NCBI GenBank assembly: GCA_035506295.1
Contig: DATJPR010000098.1
Span: 1 to 64,000 of the forward strand
Source of the DNA: DATJPR01 sp035506295
Lineage (GTDB): Bacteria > Bacteroidota > Ignavibacteria > UBA10030 > UBA6906
Length of the DNA stretch: 64,000 nt
Direction: 5' to 3'
Shown here: positions 32,973-43,856 of the stretch, in pieces
Layout: each line of letters starts with the position of its first letter
Numbering within the stretch: position 1 is the first letter of the stretch
Made by a program: the position numbers and the translations under genes
The notes under the pieces: generated by a model
The model's database searches: none
What the model was told of the DNA's origin: nothing
Seen by the model: the letters and a program-made list of their open reading frames with translations, nothing else

Positions 32973-33309
32973 TGGTATCCTCCATCTTGCGTGCAAGACG
33001 CAGTGCGACAAGGCGAATGAGTTCTTTGACAACCAGGTGTTCCACATCACAATGGCGGAACAGCTCTCGTGCGCGCTGTTCGGCATCCCGATACACTTCA
33101 GGCCGGATGGCGGATGCCGCGCGCGCCGCGATCTCTTCCTGCTCGACGCCGAGGATATCGGCGTCCGTGACTCCCCACATCTTGAAAATCCTGAGGGACT
33201 TTTCGTTCACTTCTTTCCCTGCCGCCAGGAGAATTCTGCCTGCCCGATCCTTGACGTCGCTGGCGAGGACCATTCCGGGAGTGATGTTTTCGATATTGAT
33301 AATGGCCAT
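32947..33309 (-). CDS. Small HD/HDOD-associated domain protein
   Basis: 120 residues: ITPGMVLASDVKDRAGRILL and EVNEKSLRIFKMWGVTDADI, the short module normally fused in front of HD-GYP or HDOD domains (DUF3391-like). Here it is a separate gene overlapping the HDOD gene by 26 bases, so the two polypeptides likely form one functional unit. The C-terminal third is helical. The start lies 8 bases after the upstream regulator's stop. Confidence 0.8.
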   Translation of the reverse strand: MAIINIENITPGMVLASDVKDRAGRILLAAGKEVNEKSLRIFKMWGVTDADILGVEQEEIAARAASAIRPEVYRDAEQRARELFRHCDVEHLVVKELIRLVALRLARKMEDTNGSSSQPA

Positions 33310-33317
33310 AGACGATC

Positions 33318-33868
33318 CTACGAGGAATGTGAATTAAGCGCCTCCGCACGGGCACAGTCCGGGCAGAGCGCGTGTTCAAAAGCAGTTTCCGTCCTGTCCT
33401 CCACGTACGTCTCCACGGAGTGCCAGACGTTATCGGCGTCACGGATCTTCTTGCAGAACGAGCAAATCGGGAGCAGTCCTTCCAGCTGGCTGACTTCCGT
33501 CTGCAGATGCAGCACGCGTTCCGCGACGGACAGCCTCGCCTTCAGACCTTCCATATCGAACGGTTTCGTCACGAAGTCATCGGCCCCCGCGTTCATCCCT
33601 TCCAGATAACTTCCTTTCCCGCCGAGCGCGGTCAGCATGATGATGTAGGTATATTGATCGCGGTTTTCGGCGCGGATCATCCGGCACAATTCCAACCCGT
33701 CGATGATCGGCATCATCCAATCCGTGATCACGATCCGTGGTCCCTCGCGTTGATAGGCGAACCAGGCGTCCCTGCCGTTCTCCGTCACTACAACCTCGTA
33801 TCCCAATTTCTTGAGCTTGGAGCTCAACACGAGACTGGATACCGGGTCGTCTTCGGCAATCAGTACTT

Positions 33869-33872
<4 letters not shown>
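33318..33872 (-). CDS. Response regulator with C-terminal four-Cys finger, copy 2
   Basis: 184 residues with the same architecture as the regulator at 29347: receiver with Asp51 (IVITDWMMPIIDG), a helix LHLQTEVSQLEGLLPI, then ICSFCKKIRDADNVWHSVET and LCPDCARAEA. The two paralogues each directly follow a hybrid kinase (ATGA overlap in both cases), which suggests duplication of a kinase/regulator pair. The finger spacing is conserved. Confidence 0.88.
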
Positions 33873-38233
<4,361 letters not shown>

Positions 38234-38305
38234 GAATTCTCTCGCTCCTGGAGTCACCACTGCCGCGGACTTCACCCAGGGCAGCATGACGCGAGACTTC
38301 TAATC

Positions 38306-38321
38306 GCCAATCGTGTGCCAA
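38306..38321 (-). promoter_or_regulatory. Sigma-54 promoter of the 18-kb sensory/chemotaxis operon
   Basis: The minus strand reads TTGGCACACGATTGGC: full -24 element TTGGCAC, 5-base spacer, -12 element TGGC with the invariant GC at the right spacing (GG-N10-GC). The predicted start is near 38294, leaving a leader of about 60 bases before the 1454-codon kinase gene. Confidence 0.8.
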
Positions 38322-38399
38322 GTATTCCCGCTGAAAACCTTCGTGTTTCCCTTCTGTTCGAGATTTTCGTCGATAGGAACGAGCGTTCCGAAGCTGAGT

Positions 38400-38415
38400 T
38401 GGCTAACATTAGCCA
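38400..38415. promoter_or_regulatory. Perfect palindrome, likely activator site (UAS)
   Basis: TGGCTAA-CA-TTAGCCA has 7-base arms and a 2-base centre, located about 110 bases upstream of the predicted sigma-54 start point at 38294. Both spacing and symmetry fit an enhancer site for an NtrC-type activator, such as the one encoded at 50099. The half-site with flanks (TCTGGCTAAT) recurs upstream of the sigma-54 promoter at 19982. Confidence 0.6.
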
Positions 38416-38507
38416 GATGGAGAACGAACCAATTGAGGCATCCTCGAGTAAGAAAAGGGGCTGGACTCACAAAGCTGACAGGAGGAGAGATCGCGACGAA
38501 AAACGCA

Positions 38508-38539
38508 TGAGGGCGATCCCGAAAGCAGGATCGCCCTCA
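38508..38539 (-). terminator. Rho-independent terminator after the chemoreceptor gene
   Basis: A 12-bp perfect stem (TGAGGGCGATCC pairing with GGATCGCCCTCA) with an 8-base loop is followed on the minus strand by GCGTTTTTCG. It lies 40 bases past the stop of the chemoreceptor gene. Together with the palindrome at 38400 and the promoter at 38306 it accounts for most of the 345-base gap 38234-38578; I see nothing else there. Confidence 0.88.
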
Positions 38540-38578
38540 CCGATGTCTGTTCAGTAGCGGCCGTTGTTTCCCGGCCGG

Positions 38579-41512
38579 TCATTCGTGCCGGACAAGCCTT
38601 CCGTTCGCCGTCGCTGCCACTGACCCCCGCTCCTCATGATGCATCGCTGCCGCTCCATGACTGCCGTGCCCCGTGATCTTGAAGTGCCCGACAAGATCCT
38701 TCAGGTTCTCCGTCAGTCGATTGAGGTCCTCGGCGGCGCGGGCGATCTGCTGGGTTCCCGATCCGGTCTCGTTCGTCACCGCGGAGATCGCTTCGATGTT
38801 CTTCGAGATCTGTTCCGCCGACGCGGATTGCTGTTCCGACGCGGCGGCGATTTGCTGGACCATTTCCATGACTTTTTGGCTCACGCCGACGATCTCTTCC
38901 AGCGAACGTCCGGCTTTGTCGGCCATCTGGATGCCCGCCTCGACTTCCTGCGTTCCGCGGTCCATCGATTCCACGGCCCCGGCGGTATCGACCTGGATCT
39001 TCTTGATCATGCCGGCAATTTCCTTCGTGGCTTTGACGGTGCGCTCCGCGAGCTTCCGCACTTCGTCGGCCACAACGGCAAAGCCGCGGCCCTGGTCTCC
39101 CGCGCGCGCCGCTTCGATGGCGGCATTCAGCGCGAGCAGGTTCGTCTGGTCTGCGATGTCGTCGATCACCGAAATGATCTCGCCGATCTGATCACTGGAG
39201 TGGCCGAGTTCCTTGACGGTCTTCGCGGACGTATGCACGACGTCGGCGATCCTGCGCATCCCGGCTACGGTCTGCTTCACGACCTCGCCACCCTGCGTTG
39301 CGGAATCCTTCGCCTTCCGCGCCGTCTCCGCGGTGGTTGAGGCGCTCTTGGAATTCTCCATGATCGTCCTCGTCATCAGCTCCATGGCGCCGGCCACTTC
39401 GGCCGTCTGGCTCGCTTGTTCTTGCGCGCCGGCCGCCATCTCTTCGGTGCTTGAACTGATCTGATTCGACGAGCTTGCTGTCGCGCTCACAGCCTCCGAG
39501 ACCTCGCCCAGCGCCAGCGAGAGGCTTTCGGCGACCTTGTTGATGGAGTCCTTGATCAGGCGGTGATCGCCCCGGAACTCCGTGACGACCCGCCCCGTAA
39601 GATCTCCTTTTCCCATCGCTTCAAGAACATGTGACCCTTCCTCGATCGGCTTGATCACGGTGTCGAGCGTGCCGTTGAACCCCTCGACGATTCTCCTGAA
39701 GTCGCCCTGATGACGGCTGACCTCGGCCCGCATGGACAGCTTCCCTTCCATGGCTCCATCGGCAAGCGTCCGCGCGTCGTCGACGAGCAGCCTGATGGCA
39801 TCAAGACATGCGTTGAGATTCAGGATGAGGGTGTTGAAGTCTCCCGAATAGGCGTGGGTGATCCGTTCGGGGATGTCGCCCTTCGCCAGGCGATCGATGC
39901 ATCCTGCCGCAACGCTCAGCGGTCCCACCACTGCGTCCATGGTGGCGTTCACGCCTTCGACAATCTTGCGGAAATCGCCGTGATGCTGCGAGGCGTTCAC
40001 TCTTGTCGAGAGTCGCCCTTCGACGGCTGCCGTCGACAGCTGACCCGTGTCGGCGATCAGCCTGTTCACCGCGTCGATGCAGCGGTTCAGGCTGTTCTTC
40101 ATATCGTTGAAATCACCGGCATAGTCGTCCGAGATCCTCGCGGGAATATCGCCGTTGGAAATGCGGTCGAGATAGCCCGCCGCCATGCTCAACGGTCCGA
40201 TGACGGCATCGAGAGTCTTGTTCATCCCCTCGATGATCTTGCGGAAATCTCCTTCGTGGCGCGACCCGTCGGCGCGGACGGACAGATGCCCTTCGACACC
40301 CGCGTTCGACAGAAGCGTGGTGTCGGTGACCAGCGCGGTGATCGCGTCGATGCACTGGTTGACGTTGTTCTGCAGCTTGCTGAAATCGCCCCTGGCTTCC
40401 GCCGTGATCTTGGGGGGAATATCGCCTTTGCTGATCCGGTCGACATACGATGCGGCCATGGTCAACGGACCAATGACGGCATCAAGCGTATCGTTGATCC
40501 CCTGCACGATATCCCGGTAGCCGCCTTGAAACGCGGCGCTGTTGCCACGTTCGGAAAGCTGTCCATCGATGGCCGTTCTCGTAAGCCGGCCGGTCTCTTC
40601 CACAAGTCCCCGGAGGGAGTTCACCACTTCGGTCAACCCCGCGGCCAGCATGTCGCTGGAGGAACTGCGCGGGATATCGGTCTTCAGGTCCCCCGCCGCG
40701 ATCGCCGTCAACGCCTTGACCTGCGCCTTGATGTTCTCCGTCATCGTGCTGAATGCACGCTCCAGGTCACCGAACTCGTCCTTGGACTGGACCGCGACGG
40801 AAACGCTGTAGTCGCCGTCCGTGAGCTGCCCCATGACCTGCTGGAGCGACTTGATCGGGCGAGCCAGCCGGGGTGCGATCACGAACGTCCAGAACGCGAA
40901 GATGCATGCGCCGATCCCCATCCCGATCAGCGAAAGGATGATGATTGAGGACATGCTGCTGTTCATGGACTTCTGCAGACTCGTGGCCCGGTCGATGAGG
41001 ACATGGTCCACGGAGTCGAAGGTCGCCATCATCTCCTTCCCGAGGGTGATGCCGTCGGTGCTCTGGATGTCGGCAGCCATCTCGAAGTTCTTCGTGATGG
41101 AGGCACTCAGAATCGGGTCGGCGACGAACGACTTGTAGTTCTTCCATTTCGCGCGGACGCCCGTGATCCCCTGCTTCACCTCAGGCACCGTCGACAGTGT
41201 GTCCAGGGTATCCAACGCCGCATCGATGGTCTTCCGCGCTTCCTGGTACGCCGCAACATGGTCCTTGAAATTTGTCGCGAATTGCTTCGTCGACAATTTC
41301 ATCATGACGTTCTGGACTTCCAGGAGGTTGGCGTGCACGGACTCGATTTGTTCTTTCGACCGGATATAGATCTGGAAGATCTCCTGGTCGATCGTCTTTG
41401 TGGTCCGCGACAAGTAGAAGAGGTTCAGGCTAATAATCAGCGTCGCCACGCCGCCAATGGCCAGATAGCCGTACTGGACCTTGCGAACGAATTTCCTGTT
41501 TCGGAACCGCAT
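38579..41512 (-). CDS. Methyl-accepting chemotaxis protein with poly-HAMP array
   Basis: 977 residues. Membrane helices lie at about 15-36 and 187-212 with a 150-residue periplasmic helical sensor between them. A canonical HAMP (residues about 212-265) is followed by a long array of HAMP-like units with an exact 91-residue period (about 330-602 plus a partial fourth). The C-terminal signalling hairpin has the tip DQTNLLALNAAIEAARAG. The receptor is much longer than E. coli Tsr (about 550). It is co-transcribed with a secreted TonB-C-domain protein. Confidence 0.96.
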   Translation of the reverse strand: MRFRNRKFVRKVQYGYLAIGGVATLIISLNLFYLSRTTKTIDQEIFQIYIRSKEQIESVHANLLEVQNVMMKLSTKQFATNFKDHVAAYQEARKTIDAALDTLDTLSTVPEVKQGITGVRAKWKNYKSFVADPILSASITKNFEMAADIQSTDGITLGKEMMATFDSVDHVLIDRATSLQKSMNSSMSSIIILSLIGMGIGACIFAFWTFVIAPRLARPIKSLQQVMGQLTDGDYSVSVAVQSKDEFGDLERAFSTMTENIKAQVKALTAIAAGDLKTDIPRSSSSDMLAAGLTEVVNSLRGLVEETGRLTRTAIDGQLSERGNSAAFQGGYRDIVQGINDTLDAVIGPLTMAASYVDRISKGDIPPKITAEARGDFSKLQNNVNQCIDAITALVTDTTLLSNAGVEGHLSVRADGSRHEGDFRKIIEGMNKTLDAVIGPLSMAAGYLDRISNGDIPARISDDYAGDFNDMKNSLNRCIDAVNRLIADTGQLSTAAVEGRLSTRVNASQHHGDFRKIVEGVNATMDAVVGPLSVAAGCIDRLAKGDIPERITHAYSGDFNTLILNLNACLDAIRLLVDDARTLADGAMEGKLSMRAEVSRHQGDFRRIVEGFNGTLDTVIKPIEEGSHVLEAMGKGDLTGRVVTEFRGDHRLIKDSINKVAESLSLALGEVSEAVSATASSSNQISSSTEEMAAGAQEQASQTAEVAGAMELMTRTIMENSKSASTTAETARKAKDSATQGGEVVKQTVAGMRRIADVVHTSAKTVKELGHSSDQIGEIISVIDDIADQTNLLALNAAIEAARAGDQGRGFAVVADEVRKLAERTVKATKEIAGMIKKIQVDTAGAVESMDRGTQEVEAGIQMADKAGRSLEEIVGVSQKVMEMVQQIAAASEQQSASAEQISKNIEAISAVTNETGSGTQQIARAAEDLNRLTENLKDLVGHFKITGHGSHGAAAMHHEERGSVAATANGRLVRHE
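39707..40525 (-). repeat. Three tandem 273-base repeats encoding HAMP units
   Basis: Residues 330-420, 421-511 and 512-602 of the chemoreceptor align without gaps. Shared positions include GDFRKI(I/V)EG, (L/V)DAV(I/V)GPL(S/T), DRI(S)xGDIP and the (V/M)EG(R/H/K)LS motif. A diverged fourth copy follows. The conservation across units implies recent duplication or gene conversion. Confidence 0.85.
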
Positions 41513-41539
41513 GGGGGAACTCTCGTGTATGCGCTATGA

Positions 41540-41947
41540 TTATTGAATCTTGAATGTGATGGGGATCGACAGCTGAACTTTCACCGCGGCCCCGTTTTGT
41601 TTGCCCGGCGAGAACTTCGTCTCCTTCACTGCCTTCATCGCCGCGTCGTCGCATCCAGCGGGCAGGCCTTTGATGACCTTCACATCGTCGACGTCGCCCT
41701 TTTCGTTGATGTAGGCGACGAGGTAGATCTTTCCTTCGATTCGTGACGCGCGGGCGAGATCAGGGTAGACGATGCGTTTGACTATTGCCGGCAGACCGCC
41801 TACAGGCTCAGGCATGACATCGGCAAACGGGAGATAAGCGGTCTCTTTTTCATCCCCTCCAGGCATCGGAAGAGCCGACGGGCGAGCGACGCTCAAACCG
41901 CTGGAAGTGAGAACCACAAGAGTGAATAGAACGGCAATCCGCTTCAT
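41540..41947 (-). CDS. Secreted protein with TonB C-terminal domain
   Basis: 135 residues from ATG 41947; the longer frame starts in the leader RNA. A signal peptide (MKRIAVLFTLVVLTSSGLSV, then ARPSA) is followed by a TonB C-terminal fold (RIVYPDLARASRIEGKIYLV, KGDVDDVKVIKGLPAGCDDA, MKAVKETKFSPGKQNG). There is no Pro-rich TonB spacer and no retained anchor, so it is a soluble periplasmic TonB_C protein rather than an energy transducer. It lies 27 bases upstream of the chemoreceptor gene and shares its promoter. Confidence 0.85.
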   Translation of the reverse strand: MKRIAVLFTLVVLTSSGLSVARPSALPMPGGDEKETAYLPFADVMPEPVGGLPAIVKRIVYPDLARASRIEGKIYLVAYINEKGDVDDVKVIKGLPAGCDDAAMKAVKETKFSPGKQNGAAVKVQLSIPITFKIQ

Positions 41948-42039
41948 AACTGTGTCTCCGCTGTTTGATGGATCGGATGCAACACACTCCAGTCCATGCC
42001 GGAGTGCCACGAGGGGAGTCCCGTGTTCATTGAACGTGA

Positions 42040-42056
42040 TGCCAATCCGATGCCAA
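42040..42056 (-). promoter_or_regulatory. Sigma-54 promoter of the TonB_C/chemoreceptor operon
   Basis: The minus strand reads TTGGCATCGGATTGGCA: -24 element TTGGCAT (6 of 7 to TTGGCAC) and -12 element TGGC followed by A, with GG-N10-GC spacing. The -12 half (ATTGGC) is the same as in the promoter at 38306. The predicted start is near 42030, giving a leader of about 80 bases. It was found in non-coding sequence between cheW and the secreted protein. Confidence 0.65.
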
Positions 42057-42142
42057 AATAAATCTGCTCTCTATTGTTGTCTTCGAGCATGTCTACGATC
42101 TCTGTTCGGAAATTTCTCCCTCTCCATTTTGTAATAATCTCC

Positions 42143-42161
42143 GCGTCATGGAAGCTGACGC
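42143..42161 (-). terminator. Weak hairpin after cheW
   Basis: GCGTCA and TGACGC (7-base loop) form a short stem about 34 bases past the cheW stop, followed on the minus strand by GGAGATTATTAC. The T content is poor, so this is at most a weak terminator. Confidence 0.35.
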
Positions 42162-42194
42162 CGCACCTCGTTCTCCTCGTGCCGCCCGGGGCAA

Positions 42195-42689
42195 CTATGC
42201 GACGGCGCTGACGGCCTCCTGCTGCCCCTCGGTCAGGATTTTCTCCAGGTCAAGGAGGATCAGCAACCGGTCATCGAGCTTTCCGACGGCCGTAATGTAT
42301 TCCGCCTTCACGCTACCTGCCAGGGACGGGGGAGGCTCGGTCACGCTGCGGGGGATCCGGAGAACTTCATGGACTGCGTCGACGACGAACCCCACGACCT
42401 TTCCGCCGAGCTCCACCACGACAATCCGCGTGTTCTTATTGCGTTCGATGCGATCCATGCCGAATCGCCGCCGGAGGTTGACGATCGGGATCACCTTGCC
42501 GCGCAGATTGATCACGCCGTCCACGAACTCAGGAGCGTTGGGAACCCGCGTGACTTCGAGCATGCGGTTGATTTCTTGCACCTTGAGGATATCGACACCG
42601 AACTCTTCGTCACCAATTTTGAAGCTCACCAGCTGGAGGAGTTCCTCCGTCCCTGCCGCCTGAGCCTCTTCCGATCCTGTTGCAGTCAT
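42195..42689 (-). CDS. cheW: Chemotaxis coupling protein CheW
   Basis: 164 residues with an N-terminal Glu/Ala-rich tail and a full CheW domain: LVSFKIGDEEFGVDILKVQE, NAPEFVDGVINLRGKVIPIV, NLRRRFGM and VGFVVDAVHEVLRI. CheW bridges chemoreceptors and CheA. It is the last gene of a small operon with two Cys-rich proteins and a receiver, remote from cheA. The ATG overlaps the upstream 73-residue gene's stop (ATGA). Confidence 0.97.
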   Translation of the reverse strand: MTATGSEEAQAAGTEELLQLVSFKIGDEEFGVDILKVQEINRMLEVTRVPNAPEFVDGVINLRGKVIPIVNLRRRFGMDRIERNKNTRIVVVELGGKVVGFVVDAVHEVLRIPRSVTEPPPSLAGSVKAEYITAVGKLDDRLLILLDLEKILTEGQQEAVSAVA

Positions 42690-42907
42690 ACGTTCCTCTG
42701 GTTGTTCCTTGCTAAGAATACCTCATCATACACCACGGCGTCCTCTTCGGACGATCCCCCGTCATCTTCGAGAGTGAAGAACCGGCAATCGGGATAGTGG
42801 CGCTCCTCATCCTCAGACATTTCGTGGTGGCACTCGGGACATCGTGCCTGCAGAACCCCGATCGGGGGATGATGGGGAGAGCGTTCCGGGAATTCGGAGA
42901 TTCTCAT
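42686..42907 (-). CDS. Small Cys-containing protein upstream of cheW
   Basis: 73 residues from ATG 42907 (AGGAAG upstream); earlier in-frame codons belong to another frame of the neighbour. The core ARCPECHHEMSEDEERHYPD-C has a CxxC pair plus a third Cys, and His residues that could complete a metal site. The tail is acidic (SSEEDAVVYDEVFLARNN). No family recognised. Translation is coupled to cheW through ATGA. Confidence 0.7.
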   Translation of the reverse strand: MRISEFPERSPHHPPIGVLQARCPECHHEMSEDEERHYPDCRFFTLEDDGGSSEEDAVVYDEVFLARNNQRNV

Positions 42908-42977
42908 GCTGTGCTTCCTTACCGCTTGTCGTCCTTGGGGAGCGTGAGGGCACCGTAGGGCCTTCGGCACCAGCCTC

Positions 42978-43202
42978 TCACGTCCCGCGTCCTTCCTCGC
43001 TTCGGAACCGCGACGCGGCGATGGCCAGCGTCGTTCCGCACTGTGCGTGGCAATGTGTGAAGAGCAGCAGGCCTTCGACGGGAATGCCGTCCAATGCCCG
43101 TCGTTTGAGATACACATAGCCTTCGAAGTGGTTCTCCGGATCGTTCAAAAAATCGTCGCGGCTCGACCACTCACGCGTGCACAAACTGCATTTCTTGAAC
43201 AT
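42978..43202 (-). CDS. Small zinc-finger-like protein, CxxC type
   Basis: 74 residues from ATG 43202 (AGGA upstream). It begins MFKKCSLCTREWSSRDDFLN, then a middle stretch LEGLLLF-type and THCHAQCGTTLAIAAS. I recall similar short proteins (CxxC...W.sR.dFL.DP...Gy...GLflF.H...C.TTLA) in several deltaproteobacteria; their function is not known. It lies between a receiver gene (34-base gap) and the 73-residue Cys protein in the cheW operon. Confidence 0.72.
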   Translation of the reverse strand: MFKKCSLCTREWSSRDDFLNDPENHFEGYVYLKRRALDGIPVEGLLLFTHCHAQCGTTLAIAASRFRSEEGRGT

Positions 43203-43236
43203 CGATTCGTCCTGTGCACCGAGCTCCTCCGGTCCG

Positions 43237-43641
43237 TCAGCAGGCTTCGCCGAGCAGATCAGGGAGGAGATCCTGTAGTCGGTATAGTTCCGCCGGCTTT
43301 CGAATGTACGCGGCAAATGCGACCCCATGGGAGCGCTCCCGAATCTCTTCCGCCGGATATCCTGAGATCACGATGGACGGGACATCGATTCCCGAGCGGC
43401 GCAACGCCGCGATCAGGTCGATTCCCGTCTTCCCGACCAGCTGGAAATCGGTGAGCACCAGATCGATTCTCGTCGTCTCGCATGCCTTCAGCGCCGCCTC
43501 GACACTCTCCGCCGGGAGGACGTTATATCCCAGCGAATGAATCAAGCCGCACAATGATCGGCGAAAGAGATCATCGTCCTCCACCACGAGAATCCTCTTT
43601 CCGGACACCATCTGCCACTGATCGGTAGTCACTTTCGACAT
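43237..43641 (-). CDS. Stand-alone response regulator heading the cheW operon
   Basis: 134 residues from ATG 43641; ATG 43656 and 43611 are alternatives and none has a convincing ribosome site. Upstream in-frame codons are excluded because the sigma-54 promoter (43708-43722) lies inside that region. The receiver has EDDD, phospho-acceptor Asp65 (LVLTDFQLVGKTG) and Lys (YIRKPAE). The usual MP after the Asp is replaced by QL, as in many NtrC-cluster receivers. No output domain. Confidence 0.85.
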   Translation of the reverse strand: MSKVTTDQWQMVSGKRILVVEDDDLFRRSLCGLIHSLGYNVLPAESVEAALKACETTRIDLVLTDFQLVGKTGIDLIAALRRSGIDVPSIVISGYPAEEIRERSHGVAFAAYIRKPAELYRLQDLLPDLLGEAC

Positions 43642-43707
43642 CCCCCATGAGTTCATGATCCGCGCGTACTTCGCGAATCGATTCCCCCGACAACAGTGCA
43701 GAAAAGG

Positions 43708-43722
43708 GCAAATGGCATGCCA
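43708..43722 (-). promoter_or_regulatory. Sigma-54 promoter of the receiver/cheW operon
   Basis: The minus strand reads TGGCAT-GCCAT-TTGC (preceded by C, followed by C): -24 element 5 of 6, -12 element TTGC complete, GG-N10-GC spacing. The predicted start is about 43697, 40-55 bases before the possible ATG codons. It sits in the gap between two large signalling genes. Confidence 0.7.
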
Positions 43723-43821
43723 GCCCATCGCGAAACAAAAGCATGGACTATTTTGCAGGGGGCGTCGGGAGAGAGGAAAATGGCTGGCGAATATTACACA
43801 GGTGGAGAGGGAGGGAAGGGC

Positions 43822-43856
43822 GGGGATTGACCGGCGTGCATTGCCGGTCAGTCCCC
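43822..43856 (-). terminator. Long hairpin spanning the stop codon of the 763-residue kinase
   Basis: A 14-bp stem with one G-T pair (GGGGATTGACCGGC with GCCGGTCAGTCCCC) and a 7-base loop. It overlaps the TGA at 43848-43850. The downstream minus strand is pyrimidine-rich (CCCTTCCCTCCC) but lacks a T run. It may stop or slow transcription before the next promoter. Confidence 0.5.

Noticed and set aside
33430..33437. GCCGATAA-type FliA -10 box on the minus strand
   Set aside because: It lies inside the coding region of a receiver gene, with no TAAA 15 bases upstream; most likely chance.
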